A DNA stretch of 64,000 nucleotides, from the NCBI GenBank assembly GCA_000499405.2, contig HG738138.1, positions 9,236,888 to 9,300,887 of the forward strand, given 5' to 3'. Origin of the DNA: Onchocerca volvulus. Taxonomy: Eukaryota > Nematoda > Chromadorea > Rhabditida > Onchocercidae. The position numbers and the translations under genes are program-made. How positions within the stretch are numbered: position 1 is the first letter of the stretch; each line of letters opens with the position of its first letter. Under the pieces are notes generated by a model. The model saw nothing but the letters and a program-made list of their open reading frames with translations, had not been told where the DNA came from and searched no databases. This document shows positions 24,523 through 36,700 of the stretch, piece after piece.

Positions 24523-25122
24523 CGTTTAAAATAATCAGCTTCATTATGCTGAACAACTTAGACAAATTCAATCCAGATAGCTTATCTATGAATTTTGATG
24601 ATCTATCAGCTCCTTTGAAATTTATGGGTTTTACTTTGTTTCATTGTTTTTTAAAATAGTCACTATTTTCACTACTTTCATCAGAAATGAATAGATAAAT
24701 AAATATGAGAAAGAATTCAGTGTGAGGAGTCTCTTAGATGACCAAATCATATAATGAAAGATAGTGTATTGGTACAACTTTTTATTTGCAATATTTAACT
24801 GTTCCAACCTGACTTGTTTCGCATTAGAATATTTGATTCAGTTCGAGCTGTGAGATGTATCCTTTATTCCCCGATCATTTGTGAAAAGTCACAAACTCAT
24901 TAGCAGCTTTTATCGTTCGTTTTTCTTGTTTCGCAGTAGGATGATAAAAAGTAAAGGTCTGTAAAAATTGGAATTGAAAAATTACTGCTAATAAAAAGAA
25001 ATAAAATTTGAATGAGCAGAAAAAATTAAGGAATTTCTTGTGAAAACAAAATCGTTGCATCAATGATTGTGTTATTAGCTCCAATACCGTTCATTTCATT
25101 TTCGATTTTTCATTGCCAGAAA

Positions 25123-25326
25123 TCTATCCACATAAATGAAAATGTAAATGTTCGTTGTTCATTTCCACACAACGTTTCAAGTTCTTTACCGATTGATTTG
25201 AAATTTTGATACAACGTTGCATTTGAGTAGGCGCATTTTTATATAGATAAGGCGCGTGTTTAAGAACTTTTGGAGATTTAAGATTTTGAACAAACGAGCA
25301 TTCACATTTTTATTTATATAGACTAG
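25123..25326. mobile_element. Helitron-end cluster: two opposed 5' ends and a 3' end
   Basis: At 25123 the plus strand begins TCTATCCACATAAATG..., followed by AAATGTAAATGTTCG, a mutated copy of the 5' end seen at 6150, and by the family's internal unit (CCGATTGATTTGAAATTTTG, about 25190). At 25322 the minus strand begins TCTATATAAATAAAAATGTG, a clean 5' end facing the other way. Directly abutting it, minus-strand GCCGGATCCAGCTAG ends at 25323 and resembles the 3' end GCCGGGACAGCTAG at 7994. So a 200-bp segment has 5' ends on both sides, and a 3' end is joined head-to-tail to one of them. No helicase remnant is seen here. Confidence 0.65.
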
Positions 25327-26038
25327 CTGGATCCGGCAATAAAAGGATTGAGGAGCCGCAAAAACCTCTGAAACATTTCCATTATTCTATACACATAATT
25401 TTTTCGTTCCGAGTTGCAGTTAAATTCTAAAATTTGAAGTTTCAAATTGGACTGAAAAGAACGAAATTTGGAAAAACTTACAGTTTCTTGAGATTGCACA
25501 TTAGGGAACTAGTTGATTTCAAAATAATTATGAATCTTGAATCATTCACCTGAAAGCTTTCAAATATCTGGCTCCTAGATAAATTCATTTTACCCGGTTA
25601 GGATCATCATTATCTAACAACTATAAATGACTAGATTGTAAAAAATAAAAGTATTAGATCTGGCCATGAAGATACCTCGTAAAATACGTATTCTTGTTCC
25701 CCTCTTTTAAGGTTTTTCTGGAGAGGACTGCAAACTCTTTCGATTTCGTTGGTGACTCTTATCTATTATGGGTATTAGATGTACGATAATTGACAGTGTG
25801 CTTTTCAAAAAGTACATCTATTTGATTTCTCTGCATTATAGAACTTATTTTTTCTCTCCAAATTTTGAGGCGGGCAGAAACGAAAAATTCATCCTTTAAA
25901 GAATACAGTGTAGCACATTGACACTGAAGTTCCAATTGTATGCAACGCCTTTTTGTGTTGCATCGTTAATTTATTTATTGTTAAAACAGCAAACAATTGT
26001 CGCTTCTTGAAATTTCCAAACCTGAGCTTTTCGTTGTG

Positions 26039-26040
<2 letters not shown>

Positions 26041-26077
<37 letters not shown>

Positions 26078-26104
26078 TTTTTTTTTTTTTTTTTTTTTTT
26101 TTTT
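26041..26104. repeat. poly-T tract
   Basis: A 64-base T run broken by one G. The Phe-rich open frame across it is not a gene. Confidence 0.95.
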
Positions 26105-26708
26105 ACCAACTTTATATGATTACTGTTCCAAAGACTATGATGAAAATTTTATTCAGAAAATTTTTCGTGCTTCCGTTTTTATTGTCGTACAAAAAATAAG
26201 TGAATAAATTACAATCAGTAGTGTTATTTATTTCGAATCTTCACAATTGCTGAAAAATGTTAGCTTTCTGTTATATTTTGTTGTGCTGTATGCACTTCAA
26301 ATATATATTGGGATAAAAGTGATGAAGTATCGAAAATCTCCCAGGCTTTCTTTTTTTTGTTCACATGAGTAATTTTGAAAATAATATTTGGTGATGAAAA
26401 TAGGATATAAAAATGAAGTGATATGTTTATGATGATGTGAATAATTGTGTGATAATCGGGACGATGTAACGATCTAATGGTGTTGATGATTGGAATAGTG
26501 GAAGCTTTAATATTCCAATATCAGGAAGAAGGGATGAAGGAAAGGACGGGATAAGTGGAAAAATGACGATGAGACGTTTCAGGAAGTCAATAATAGTGCT
26601 ACTGTTATTTCTTGAAGATGAAGAAGTCAAACAAAAATGAAAATTGTTCTCATTGAATTGCAATGTACTCTTTTCCTCTTGTTCAATTCCTTTATTTCTC
26701 TTCATGTT

Positions 26709-26710
<2 letters not shown>

Positions 26711-26775
<65 letters not shown>

Positions 26776-26872
26776 TATTATTTATTATTTATTATTTATT
26801 GTTTATTGTTTATTATTTATTATTTATTATTATTTATTATTTATTATTTATTATTTATTATTATTAATTATT
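26711..26872. repeat. (TTA)n / (TTTA)n microsatellite
   Basis: About 160 bases of TTA and TTTATTA repeats; it gives poly-Tyr, poly-Ile and poly-Leu frames on the plus strand that are artefacts of the repeat. Confidence 0.95.
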
Positions 26873-28918
26873 ATTTCGAGAAATTGCCTTTGGAAATGAT
26901 GCGTTCGAGTCCGCTATTCGCCATTAGATTAATCTCCTGTTTTGTTTACTTCTGCCTTCTAACTCCAGTCTTTGCGGCGTTGTTTTCTAATTTGAAAGCT
27001 TGGTGCAAACAGTTGTAACTTCTAAGTTGCGAAGGCGAATTCTTATTTCTTCTTCTAGTTATATCTTTCCATACCGTATTTCGAAAAAGAGGTGAGTGGC
27101 ATATACCTGAACGTCCAACCGTCTGTCTCATCTGACCTCAAGTTTAATTGCAACAATCTCTAGAAAACATTTCTATTGTCCATTGCATGGTTTGTCTTTG
27201 CACCGAATCGATGCATCTTTCGTTCTGAGCTAAGCCGATCATAATTTGATTTACTTCTTCGCAATTCTATACGTGCGTTTTGTTGCTAATGATGACATTC
27301 AAGTTTCGCTCTTTTTTCTAAAATTTTAATGGATGAATCTTAGCGATCTGTTCCTTTCTCTTATTCCTGTTTACACAAATGGGAGGAAAAGGCTGAGAAA
27401 GAAGGGACGGAAGGGAAATTGAAGACAACGTTGAGTTCTTAATTGAAATATTATCGGATTAGAAAGCTGTGAGCCAATGCTAATAGTGACGGTGATGGAG
27501 ATAATGCCGTCACTGCATGCTTCTCCATCAATCATTGTTATTGTTCCGATATCAAAAGACATGTGTGATGGGGAGACTAGTTAAGAAGTTCCTGGGAAGG
27601 TGCTGTTGAGAAGTGGGGCATAGGATTGCGCCAGTTAATTACAGCGACATTCATCTATGAAAGACTGCTTCGAGGATAACTTATAGTAATGAATATTGCA
27701 GTATTATGTTTTTATAGAATACAACCAGGCTGCTAATATTTCCCCAAGTATGCACGATCATTATATGTTGCTTCTACTTCATTATTCACAGAGCCTTTCT
27801 ACCTTTTTTTCTTTATTACACATTTGCATGTATGAGAATGACACATTCTGTAGAACATAGCGGTGACTTCATTATTTCAATATTTAGAACTATCCAATAA
27901 TGTTTTGATGCACGTTGCCAATCTACTACGAACACTTTTATATTACTGGGTCATTTTCTAAAATAGAAGATACTCCAACGGCAGGAAATGGGAGAAAGGC
28001 AAACTTAAACTTTCAACAACTCTTGCAGGCATGAGGAGCGTTAAAAACGCTGAAAGTCTCATATCAAGAAAACATGTCCTTATTAAATCTTTTTGATTTC
28101 GTATTCTTCGATTATAGAAGTACTTCACGGATTTACTCAATAACCTCTAAGGATGAATTATTCCTGAAAGTTTCCGTTCAATCTGTTTCACATCTTTAGG
28201 ATTTTATTTCACAATATAGAAAAAAAAAAAAAAATTACATTTGGTACCGAGCTGCATATAAGTATGTAAATGAGTACATGGTTGTTTAGGTTTGCTCATG
28301 CTTGCTTATGGCATTTGTCGCATAGAAGCTATCCATGTACGTACCCTATTCAGTCTGATCTTTTATGCTAAATATTGTTTGCGAAATCTCATGGATGATG
28401 GTGCATCTTCTGAGATGATGGCGGATCTTTTGCTTGTTGTGAATTGCGGCGCTAGTTAAAGGTAAACTATTGTGGAGGATGTTCTTCATTATGCAGGATG
28501 TGCATGGTCCTAAGCCTAAAGTGTATTTTGGCGAAGACCTCACAGTGATTTCACACTCTTAGAAGGTGACATTCCCCGAGATGAGGAATACAATTTGGGT
28601 GTATCTGTCAATCAATCCAGTGTTTAGTGGACTCCATGAATGACCTTGTGTTGATTTCCTTCATCTTCTAGCGTTCTTTGCTGCTTTTTCATGTTTTGCA
28701 TTTCTTATCCATTTTTTTATTTACATGATTCCTATTTTCATGCAATGTCTGCTTCACAGACTCAGAATATTTCTCTTGCAGGCATCCTGTATCATATCGT
28801 TGTAAAATTAAATGATTGATTTCATTCCTTACGTATGGCAATGTTGTATGGAATGATTATCTGTGTGTGGATAGTTTTTTTTATAAAAATGACTTTGCCG
28901 TTTCCAAATCTCTTTCAG

Positions 28919-29009
28919 GAAGAAACGCACCATTGGCAAGCATCACAAGATAATTGTGGATTCCGAAAGCATAAAAGTTTGTATCCTTCGAGACGGCCGC
29001 TTTTACTAA
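28919..29009 (+). other. exon-like segment, unassigned
   Basis: A good acceptor (TCTCTTTCAG, ending 28918) is followed by an open stretch reading KKRTIGKHHKIIVDSESIKV, then a stop at 29007. It could be a 5' UTR exon of ldb-1, a chance ORF, or a remnant; a faint likeness to the KRRKLIVDS block of RAD21-type cohesins is not enough for a call. Confidence 0.15.
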
Positions 29010-30776
29010 CAAAAGTTAGAGGTCACGTCCAACTGGAAAAAGAAAAAGGCTACTCTATCGGCTGTGATGAGAATAGTGCAAATTTATGGTTGAAGCCGCA
29101 GGCTCGAGTGGAAAGAGTTGCTCAATTTTTGGGGCACAAAAACAGCAGATGTGCGCGAATGATATCTTCTAGGATATATTGCTTTTCTCTTCATTCATCA
29201 TTTCCAGTAAGTAGAAGCGGGGATCTAAACAAAGAGGTCACTTTAGAATTAACTCCTATTCCTGCTTGTAAAGCTTTTTGAAATGTGCGGTCATTACTGC
29301 ATCTCCATCTGAAAGATCCTTATCCCTTCAGAATCCGATAATAACATTCTTTGAACTAAAATTTGAACGTAAACATAAACCATGAACCATTGAGATTTGA
29401 AGTGACCTTTATTCTGTTGAATAGTATTTAGGGAATAAGTTCCAACATGCAACTACTTAACAATTTCCTCTTCTTAAAAATACGAGCTAATCGTGGAAAC
29501 TTAACAGAACCGATGTGTTCAACCAACACCATTGCTTTCATGCTAAAATGCCGTGAAATTCATTGTATTTCATCATATTTCTGATATATCTATCCGGTTG
29601 TTTCTTCATGATTGTTTTGATCTTTTGCTATTTTCCCTTCCCATCTAACTTCAGCTGTTTTGATGAAACCATAATTTTTCCCTACATACAGTTTTGCAGG
29701 AAATTCCGGCTTAAATTTGGTAGTTTACAGTAGAGAGAATAAAGATTTTGCAAGTTTGAAGTTGGATATATAAGTGGATTATTAATGGAAAGCATTCGAA
29801 ATTTTCTTGCGGGAATAGTAATGGAAGTAAGAGAGATTAGTGTAGTGAACGAACAGAAGAGGTACTCTATTTATGTTCAAATACAGTATTTGTAGACAAA
29901 TTTTTAACGAAGAATAGGACAGCAAGAGTAATATTAGCATGCTGATAATTCCTTCGTACCGTGAAAAACAAGCATAAGCAGAAGAAATTACGGTCCTGAC
30001 AATAACTTATGTGTTTAGCTTCTCATACCATTCACTTCTTGAGTGTTGAGTGAATGATATGAGGAGGTCCTGACAATAGTTTTGAATTTTTAATTTCCGG
30101 AATCATTGAAATTCCGGAAATCAAAGTTTCTGCCATTTAATTTTGTACTCTTTCCTCTCATCATATCAAAGATATCCTAAAAACTGAACTATTTTTTTTG
30201 ATTAAAAATTTAGAAGTCACAGCATCATTCCACTTCGTGCTAAATTTCTCTTTTATTAGTGATACCTTCATTTTTGTTTTGTCAATTGTGGCGATGTTTT
30301 TTATCATCGGTCATCGATAACAACGCTTAGAAATGTTTATTGCTGTCTTTTTTGGATTTGTTTGGAATTATCAGTTTTTGAAAATTTTTAGTGAACATTT
30401 TTAGGTTCTTTTTTCTCTTGTCCGTCAGCTGGAAAGTCCTATTCCTTTACATTGCTTTTTGTTCGTATCTTATCGACAGCGCACGCGTTACAATACTGAA
30501 TCGTGTTATGCCATCTTAAAATGCATAGCGGTAGATTATAGTAATTTCTAAGCAGTTAGTGTTAACAGATATGAGAACTGAGCTGGTTTGCTTTCAGCGT
30601 TCATTAAGCTTAGATTTTATTTCCATTACTGAACATTTCTTGTACATTGCAGAAGAAACATCCGTATATTCCTATAAAAGAACAATTTTGGATCAAATTT
30701 CGCCGTGGCAATTGCATCATCATTGCTGCAGCCGGCCCAGCTAAAGCCTGTGGCCGGTCGAGCTGTGTATTCACAC

Positions 30777-33700
30777 ATGGTTGTTTCATCTTCCGCAGTG
30801 CCTTCACCAGCCTTGTGTTCGCGTCCTCAGAATTCTATAACTCCAGGTTTCTATTTTCGCCAAATTTGTTTCCATCAAAGTGTAACATAAGTACAAAAAT
30901 ATCTGTATATTTACGATTTGCTTCAAGTACTGTTTTCGGATTTATTTATCTGGATACCACTTAGTGTATACTGATGATGATATGGCTGTCTACAAGCTTA
31001 GCCTCTCTAAAGAAACATCATTCCCTAACCAAATACTTGTAATTGAGCAGGATAGCATTTCCGACTCTTTCTAGAAAAGCACTGGTATATATTTAGAAGT
31101 CTAGTGCAGGAATTGTAAGTTTCTAAAATTTTTTGGTTATTGTTAAGGGCAAAGAATATAATCTCCTAATAAGTCCGATTTAGCATCACATCATATTATG
31201 ATGCTAAACTGTTGATATTAGCTCAAAGCAAGCGAAACCTCAGTTTTTGACTTACTAGAGCCAGACGGCTAAGAAAGCGAACTGATGAACAAATTAAGCG
31301 GAATGGTCTAACGGTTGGTATATCTTTTCATGGAGAGCTATGCATAATTAGTTTGGAATATTTCGCATCTACAAGGTTGCAGATATTAGTATTCTATTGC
31401 AGAGGAGTGATGGAAAGTTTAATTTATTTAACTACTTTTTGTCAGCTCTGTAAAGTTATTTCAAAGTCCCTTCCCTTTATTAATTTGTTTCACCGTTGAG
31501 AAGTTAAAAATTATATTTTTTCAAATCACTGTTTTTTTTTCCTAGAGTTACATAACTTTATTTGAAGCAAATTGTACCTTTATTTTATGACGAAGAATTT
31601 GCCTTTGTTTTATGAAGATGTCCAGGATTGTTATGTTTCAGATCATTATCCAATGGTACCACTTGGACCAAACGGTGGACCTTTATCTAATCATGCTGGA
31701 TCTGCTTCAAGCGGGATGCCTTTCCGAGGACAGTTTATAAATCATGCCATACAGATGGGCTTGGCACCGCATGTGTCAGATGGGTAAGCTTCCTTATTAG
31801 TTATGCTATGTGAAATGGATGTATTGTGCGGTCCCGGTATTTTGTACTTTGTCGCGAGTAACTTATTGACAGTTGATTATGATTAATACTTAGAAAAACA
31901 AAAGAATGGCAGCGATGGGAAATCTTGAATTCGAAGATTCCATGATTTAAATTTCCGTCCAACCCTGAAGTTTTGTATAGCATAGAAGGCAACGAATATT
32001 GCTGTTTTTGTAGATTTTATGTTGCATTTGAAGGAAGGAACATTTTTCGAATAATTATTCATGACTTCATAGTTATTCCATGCTTAATATTTCGGTGATT
32101 TCTTATTCCTGATAAAAGGAAACTCCGAAGAATATTTGAAAATAGTAATTTCATGAAGAGCATTGTTTGAGGGAAAAGTGGGATGGTGAAAAAGGGGGAC
32201 AGAACCATGATGCTCAGTTTTGGCAGAAATACTGGAAATTTATCTTTGAGGCTTTAAGAACAGAAGTTCTTCATTTGTTAGGTGGTATGATTTTGGCGAA
32301 TCAAAATTCTTGTATTCAGGGGTTAACTAGAAATTGAATCTTTCTGAAGAAAATTTTGGCTTGAAGTATCTTTCATCATTCTGAACTCAGTATACATCAG
32401 CAGCAGATATCTTGAAAGTGTCCAAGTAATATGGTTATTTAAGCGATAATTAGGAATATAATCCCTATTACGAGCAAATTTTGGGTAGGATCATACAATG
32501 TAATTAGCAGAGATATTAGTGATATCTTTGTAGATTTGCGGGTGGACGTATCTAACGAATTTCTTAGACAACTTTTTCTCAAATTTCGATACCACGATAC
32601 TCCGAGGTATGTTCGAAAATGACGGGAATATGCAGTAGGTTGTCATCCGGTTGGCTGAATACACATAAATTAGAGCATTCACATCCATGCATCAAATGTT
32701 GCGATGATGATGTTACCATAATCAGCGAACTCTGTCATTTCTCATAGCAGCCACGACTTCTTTCTTCCTGACTTCAAAATGGTTTCACCTTTTTGGCCTC
32801 AGACATGCACAGCTTGGAATTTTATTTGTCAACATCGCCTGTCTTCCCAGCTTACATACAAAATCATTCAGTATCCTAAGCAAGTTTCATCACTTGGAAC
32901 AGCCAAATCGGAATACCCGGAATTTCGATGGAGCTAAAAGTGAAGCATTCTTCATCGTACTGATAACCGATTTCGGACGAAATGAAGGTACATTGCCCAG
33001 TAACTGTATATTTCCAGTAGGCATCTGCTGCTATCGAATCTTCAGGATAAATAAGCGCTTATATGTACTTTGTCCGGAAGAGCTTAAATCCAGACTTATC
33101 TAACCGGTTTGAAAAGTTTAAAGAGTTTTAGTTTACTCAGTGAATTGTCTTTATAGTGCTGTCGTCCTTGATCGGAATTGGAATTTGATGGTATTAGGGG
33201 AGTAGATGGATGTGAAGGGAGGGTGGTGTTGCGAGAAGGTACAGGGGTCAAAAGGTCAAGGTGAATACTCATCCTACTGTTATGGTCCCATATCTTCATG
33301 TCATTGAACAGCTCGCTTCTTTCAACGTTACAAATGATATGCACTTTATTGTGTAATGCTAACTGTAATGAAGCAGTGATGAGGAGAAAGTAGTAAAGAG
33401 GTCCTCTGGTGGTTAATCTGGCTTATTGGAGACAACCGGGATGTCACTTCCTCTCGGGAGCACTTCGCAATCTATTCGCAGCTGCTTTATTTTCTCGCCC
33501 CAGCTAAAACCAGATTATTTCTTTATGTGAGCTGCATGTGTATATATATATATATATAATCATCTGTAAATACAGACATATACATAGATGTGCACGTGCA
33601 TGTGCATGTGTGTGTGCATGTGCATATGTGTGTATGCGTATGCGCGCATGTTGTCAGAGCATTGTCTCGTTGGCTTTGCGCTTGTGTCAAGCTCGAAGAG

Positions 33701-36700
33701 CGAAAGAGCACGTTGAAAGTTGTCTCATAAGTAACTTCACTATCCTCTCTTTTTGCGTCTTTTCCTCACTCACTCCTACTACGTTGGTCATTGTCCAACC
33801 TTCACTATCTCTCCGCTCGTCTCCCACCTTCATTGTGTGTGTCGTGTCATTTCTCTCACGTCCTCCCCCTCAATTAACGCCCACTTTTCGATCGTAGCTC
33901 GAGGAGGGGGAGCCTACCAATGTTCGCCTGCACATTACACAACAGTGGCAAAGCTAGACGGACGTCTCTTCCTATGATATGCCTGCCAATCCATACGGCC
34001 CCAGCGATCCTTGCAGGCAACATTCCAAATGTCGCCCAAAAACATAAAGCATTTCCAGCCTACCCACCTGTTACCCACCTGCTTGCTTACCCGCCCGCCT
34101 CCTTTACTCCTCTCAGCTTACCAACATTTCACCCATTCTGTTATTGTTCTACGCAGAGGTCAATCCAGATAGTAGTGACTTCCTCTCAAGCCTTACGCTC
34201 ATCCTTCAATAACATATCCTCAAGTATGCTTATTCATCTCCCCTATTGCAGTACATATATGCATGCATGCATGTTTGTGCTATGAATTTGTATGCGTGCA
34301 TGTCTTGCCTTCACATATTGCAATAACATCTTTTCTACACTTCCTAAATTCACTCTATGCTTTCTTGAATTCTCAATTTTAACAACGTCGAAAATGATTG
34401 GCTGAAGATTATGGCTTCATCTCATCTCATTTTTTCTCTTTGTAAGAAAGTTCGTGGGAAATAATACAAAATGAAATATATTTGAATGCCAAGTTCGAAA
34501 TAAGCACTTACGAGTCAATAGATAGGAATCATGCTACCTAAACATCGAATCTGTCATGCATGTTCCATTTCCATTCCCCTATCTTTCCTGCTGATCTTTA
34601 TTGGAGCCAGTATGGTCTAACTGAAATTAACGGCTGCAAATTTTACAACGCTACATTGGCCATATCACTTTCCTTTACAATTTCCCAATTGCTGTTCTAA
34701 TCATTCTCGGCAGAGTATCGTTTGTGAAATAAATTGGGGTTTGAGCTTATTTTATCTTAGTGTTTGAAATTTCATCAAACATTTCCCATAACTTTTTGAT
34801 TTCTATCAGTAATGCCAGTTCTAAACATAGACATCCGTCCTAGAACTCTAACAGATTTTAATTTATTTAGATATCTCGATAATCATCCATATAATTAAAG
34901 CAGCAGCGGTTTGATCCAGTTCAAATTTCAGCATTCTCCTGAATGCATCCTTCTGTCACAGTCAGTGGATTTCTAGAATCTTACGTTGATTGAACATTTA
35001 GTCTTCAAGCATTTGTTAACCAAAAAAAAAATCAGCGCTTTTCTTGTTCTGGACATATTTTAATTTTATCGTCCACTCTGTCTCTTCCCTCTATCTGGAA
35101 CAAAATTGAAGACGAAATAAAAGAATGAGGGGGGAAGGATTATTGAAATTCTACTTATTTTGAAGGTCGTTTTGGAATAAATTAATTATAATTAGGAAGA
35201 AAAAAGAACATTTTAGGCTTTACCAGAGAATTAAATTGCGGTTTTCAAACATCTTTCGTGGTACTTATGCAAATTAAAAGCAGGGGTCCTTGTGAGCAGT
35301 TTGTAGGATGCGATACTACTACATACAGATTTCAAAATTCCTTACTAAAGCAATTTTGATATTCAAGATTTCAAACAGTTTAATGTTTTTACAGTAAAAA
35401 GTAGAGAATGCGGCAATTTGAAAATTTTGATTTTAAGTGCCAAGGATCTAACTGAGATTTCTTTTCGTCCATTATAGTGCTGCGGATTGGTACCCATGTT
35501 TCTGGATTTGAGGGGATTCTAAGACAGGTGAGCAATCGAAGGGATCTGTCGCTATGTGGAGGAAGTGCGGTCCCGAAGGGTGACTGTCTCGTTCGTGATG
35601 GCAAAGGTAATAATGATGCCTCTACCACCATAACTTTTGCCATCGCCATCTTCTCATCATCATTCATTTTTCACTGTCTTAATCCGACGAGAGTCTGCTG
35701 GCAGCGATCGGCTTGTCACAAAAGATTACGAGCCTGCACGATAGTACGGAACTGTAACGGCTGTTACGATAAACTTTTTTCTCGCAGCACTTCTGCAGTC
35801 AAGTAGCAGTAAATGTGGTTCCGTGCCTTCTTTTGAAAAACTGGAAATGTCTTGAGTAGTAGCGCCACAATCATGCAAGATCTGCAGTGTTGTTTGGAAA
35901 GACATGTACTCTGTATCCTTTCTCTCTTTCTCTTTCTCTTCCATCCTTCTCCCCATAACCCCGTTTTCCTTGTGCGCATAACCTACATATTACCTGTAGA
36001 TATCAGCGTACGCACCCGTAAAGTGCTGTTTGCTCATCCCGAAACCTTCTGATTTCCAATTTTCAACCATTATATATTCTCTTATTCTGATGGCAAGTTA
36101 TGCGCAGTTATCATCTCAGCATGCATATCCGTGGTTAAATATCATAACCATATGTGCAATCCTTGCACATTATCAAGCAGCAGATGATAGCTGAAAGTTA
36201 CTATCCACCAAACAGAGCAGTTCTCGATGATACCACTGTCAACACGTGTAATAATAGTAGTAGTAGTTGTTGTTGGTGCCTTGTGGTGTGATTAGGTCCA
36301 TCCGTAGTGAACGAAGCTAAGAATCACAGTCGCATATTCCGACCATATATGTTCGCTGTATTGCCATCACTACTACCCGTCTCCGCATTAGAAGCATTCA
36401 AAAAAAAAAAAAATGTTTCAATTGGTATAACACTGCTACTTTCTTGTTTCGCTCTCCATATATCCGTTATGTCTCTATGCATGTTTATGTATGTCTGTGT
36501 ACGTGTATATGTGTGTATGTGTAGGTGTTTCATTGACCGGTTTTTTGCATAGGCTGTTCGTCGTATTCATGGTGTAACACTTTTACAAATAGTCATTGTT
36601 TTTGGAAGTGTTCTTTTCGAGGTGTTTTGGTCGTTACATTCTTTTGATTTCTAATAGCTCGGTGGTTCATTATTGTGATAAATATTACTATAATTTTAGT

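Larger units (their letters stand above)
24523..30776. other. mostly non-coding, repeats and Helitron ends
   Basis: No complete gene is supported. It holds Helitron-related ends (25123-25326), a 64-base T tract (26041-26104), a TTA/TTTA microsatellite (26711-26872), a possible exon or remnant (28919-29009), and a fold-back near 30030-30120. The 3' part may be 5' UTR or promoter of ldb-1. Confidence 0.5.

Noticed and set aside
25953..26207. Phe-rich ORF with a possible membrane segment
   Set aside because: The hydrophobic stretch is just the poly-T tract at 26041-26104.
26637..27018. Three overlapping ORFs rich in Tyr, Ile or Leu that resemble membrane proteins
   Set aside because: All come from the TTA/TTTA microsatellite read in its three frames.
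28835..29281. A 148-residue single-exon gene
   Set aside because: No recognisable domain, no good start context, and a strong acceptor inside it suggests that only part could be exon; kept only as a low-confidence segment.
33523..33897. Cys-rich and His/Thr-rich ORFs on both strands
   Set aside because: They run over TA and TG/CATG microsatellites in ldb-1 intron 2 and have no splice context.
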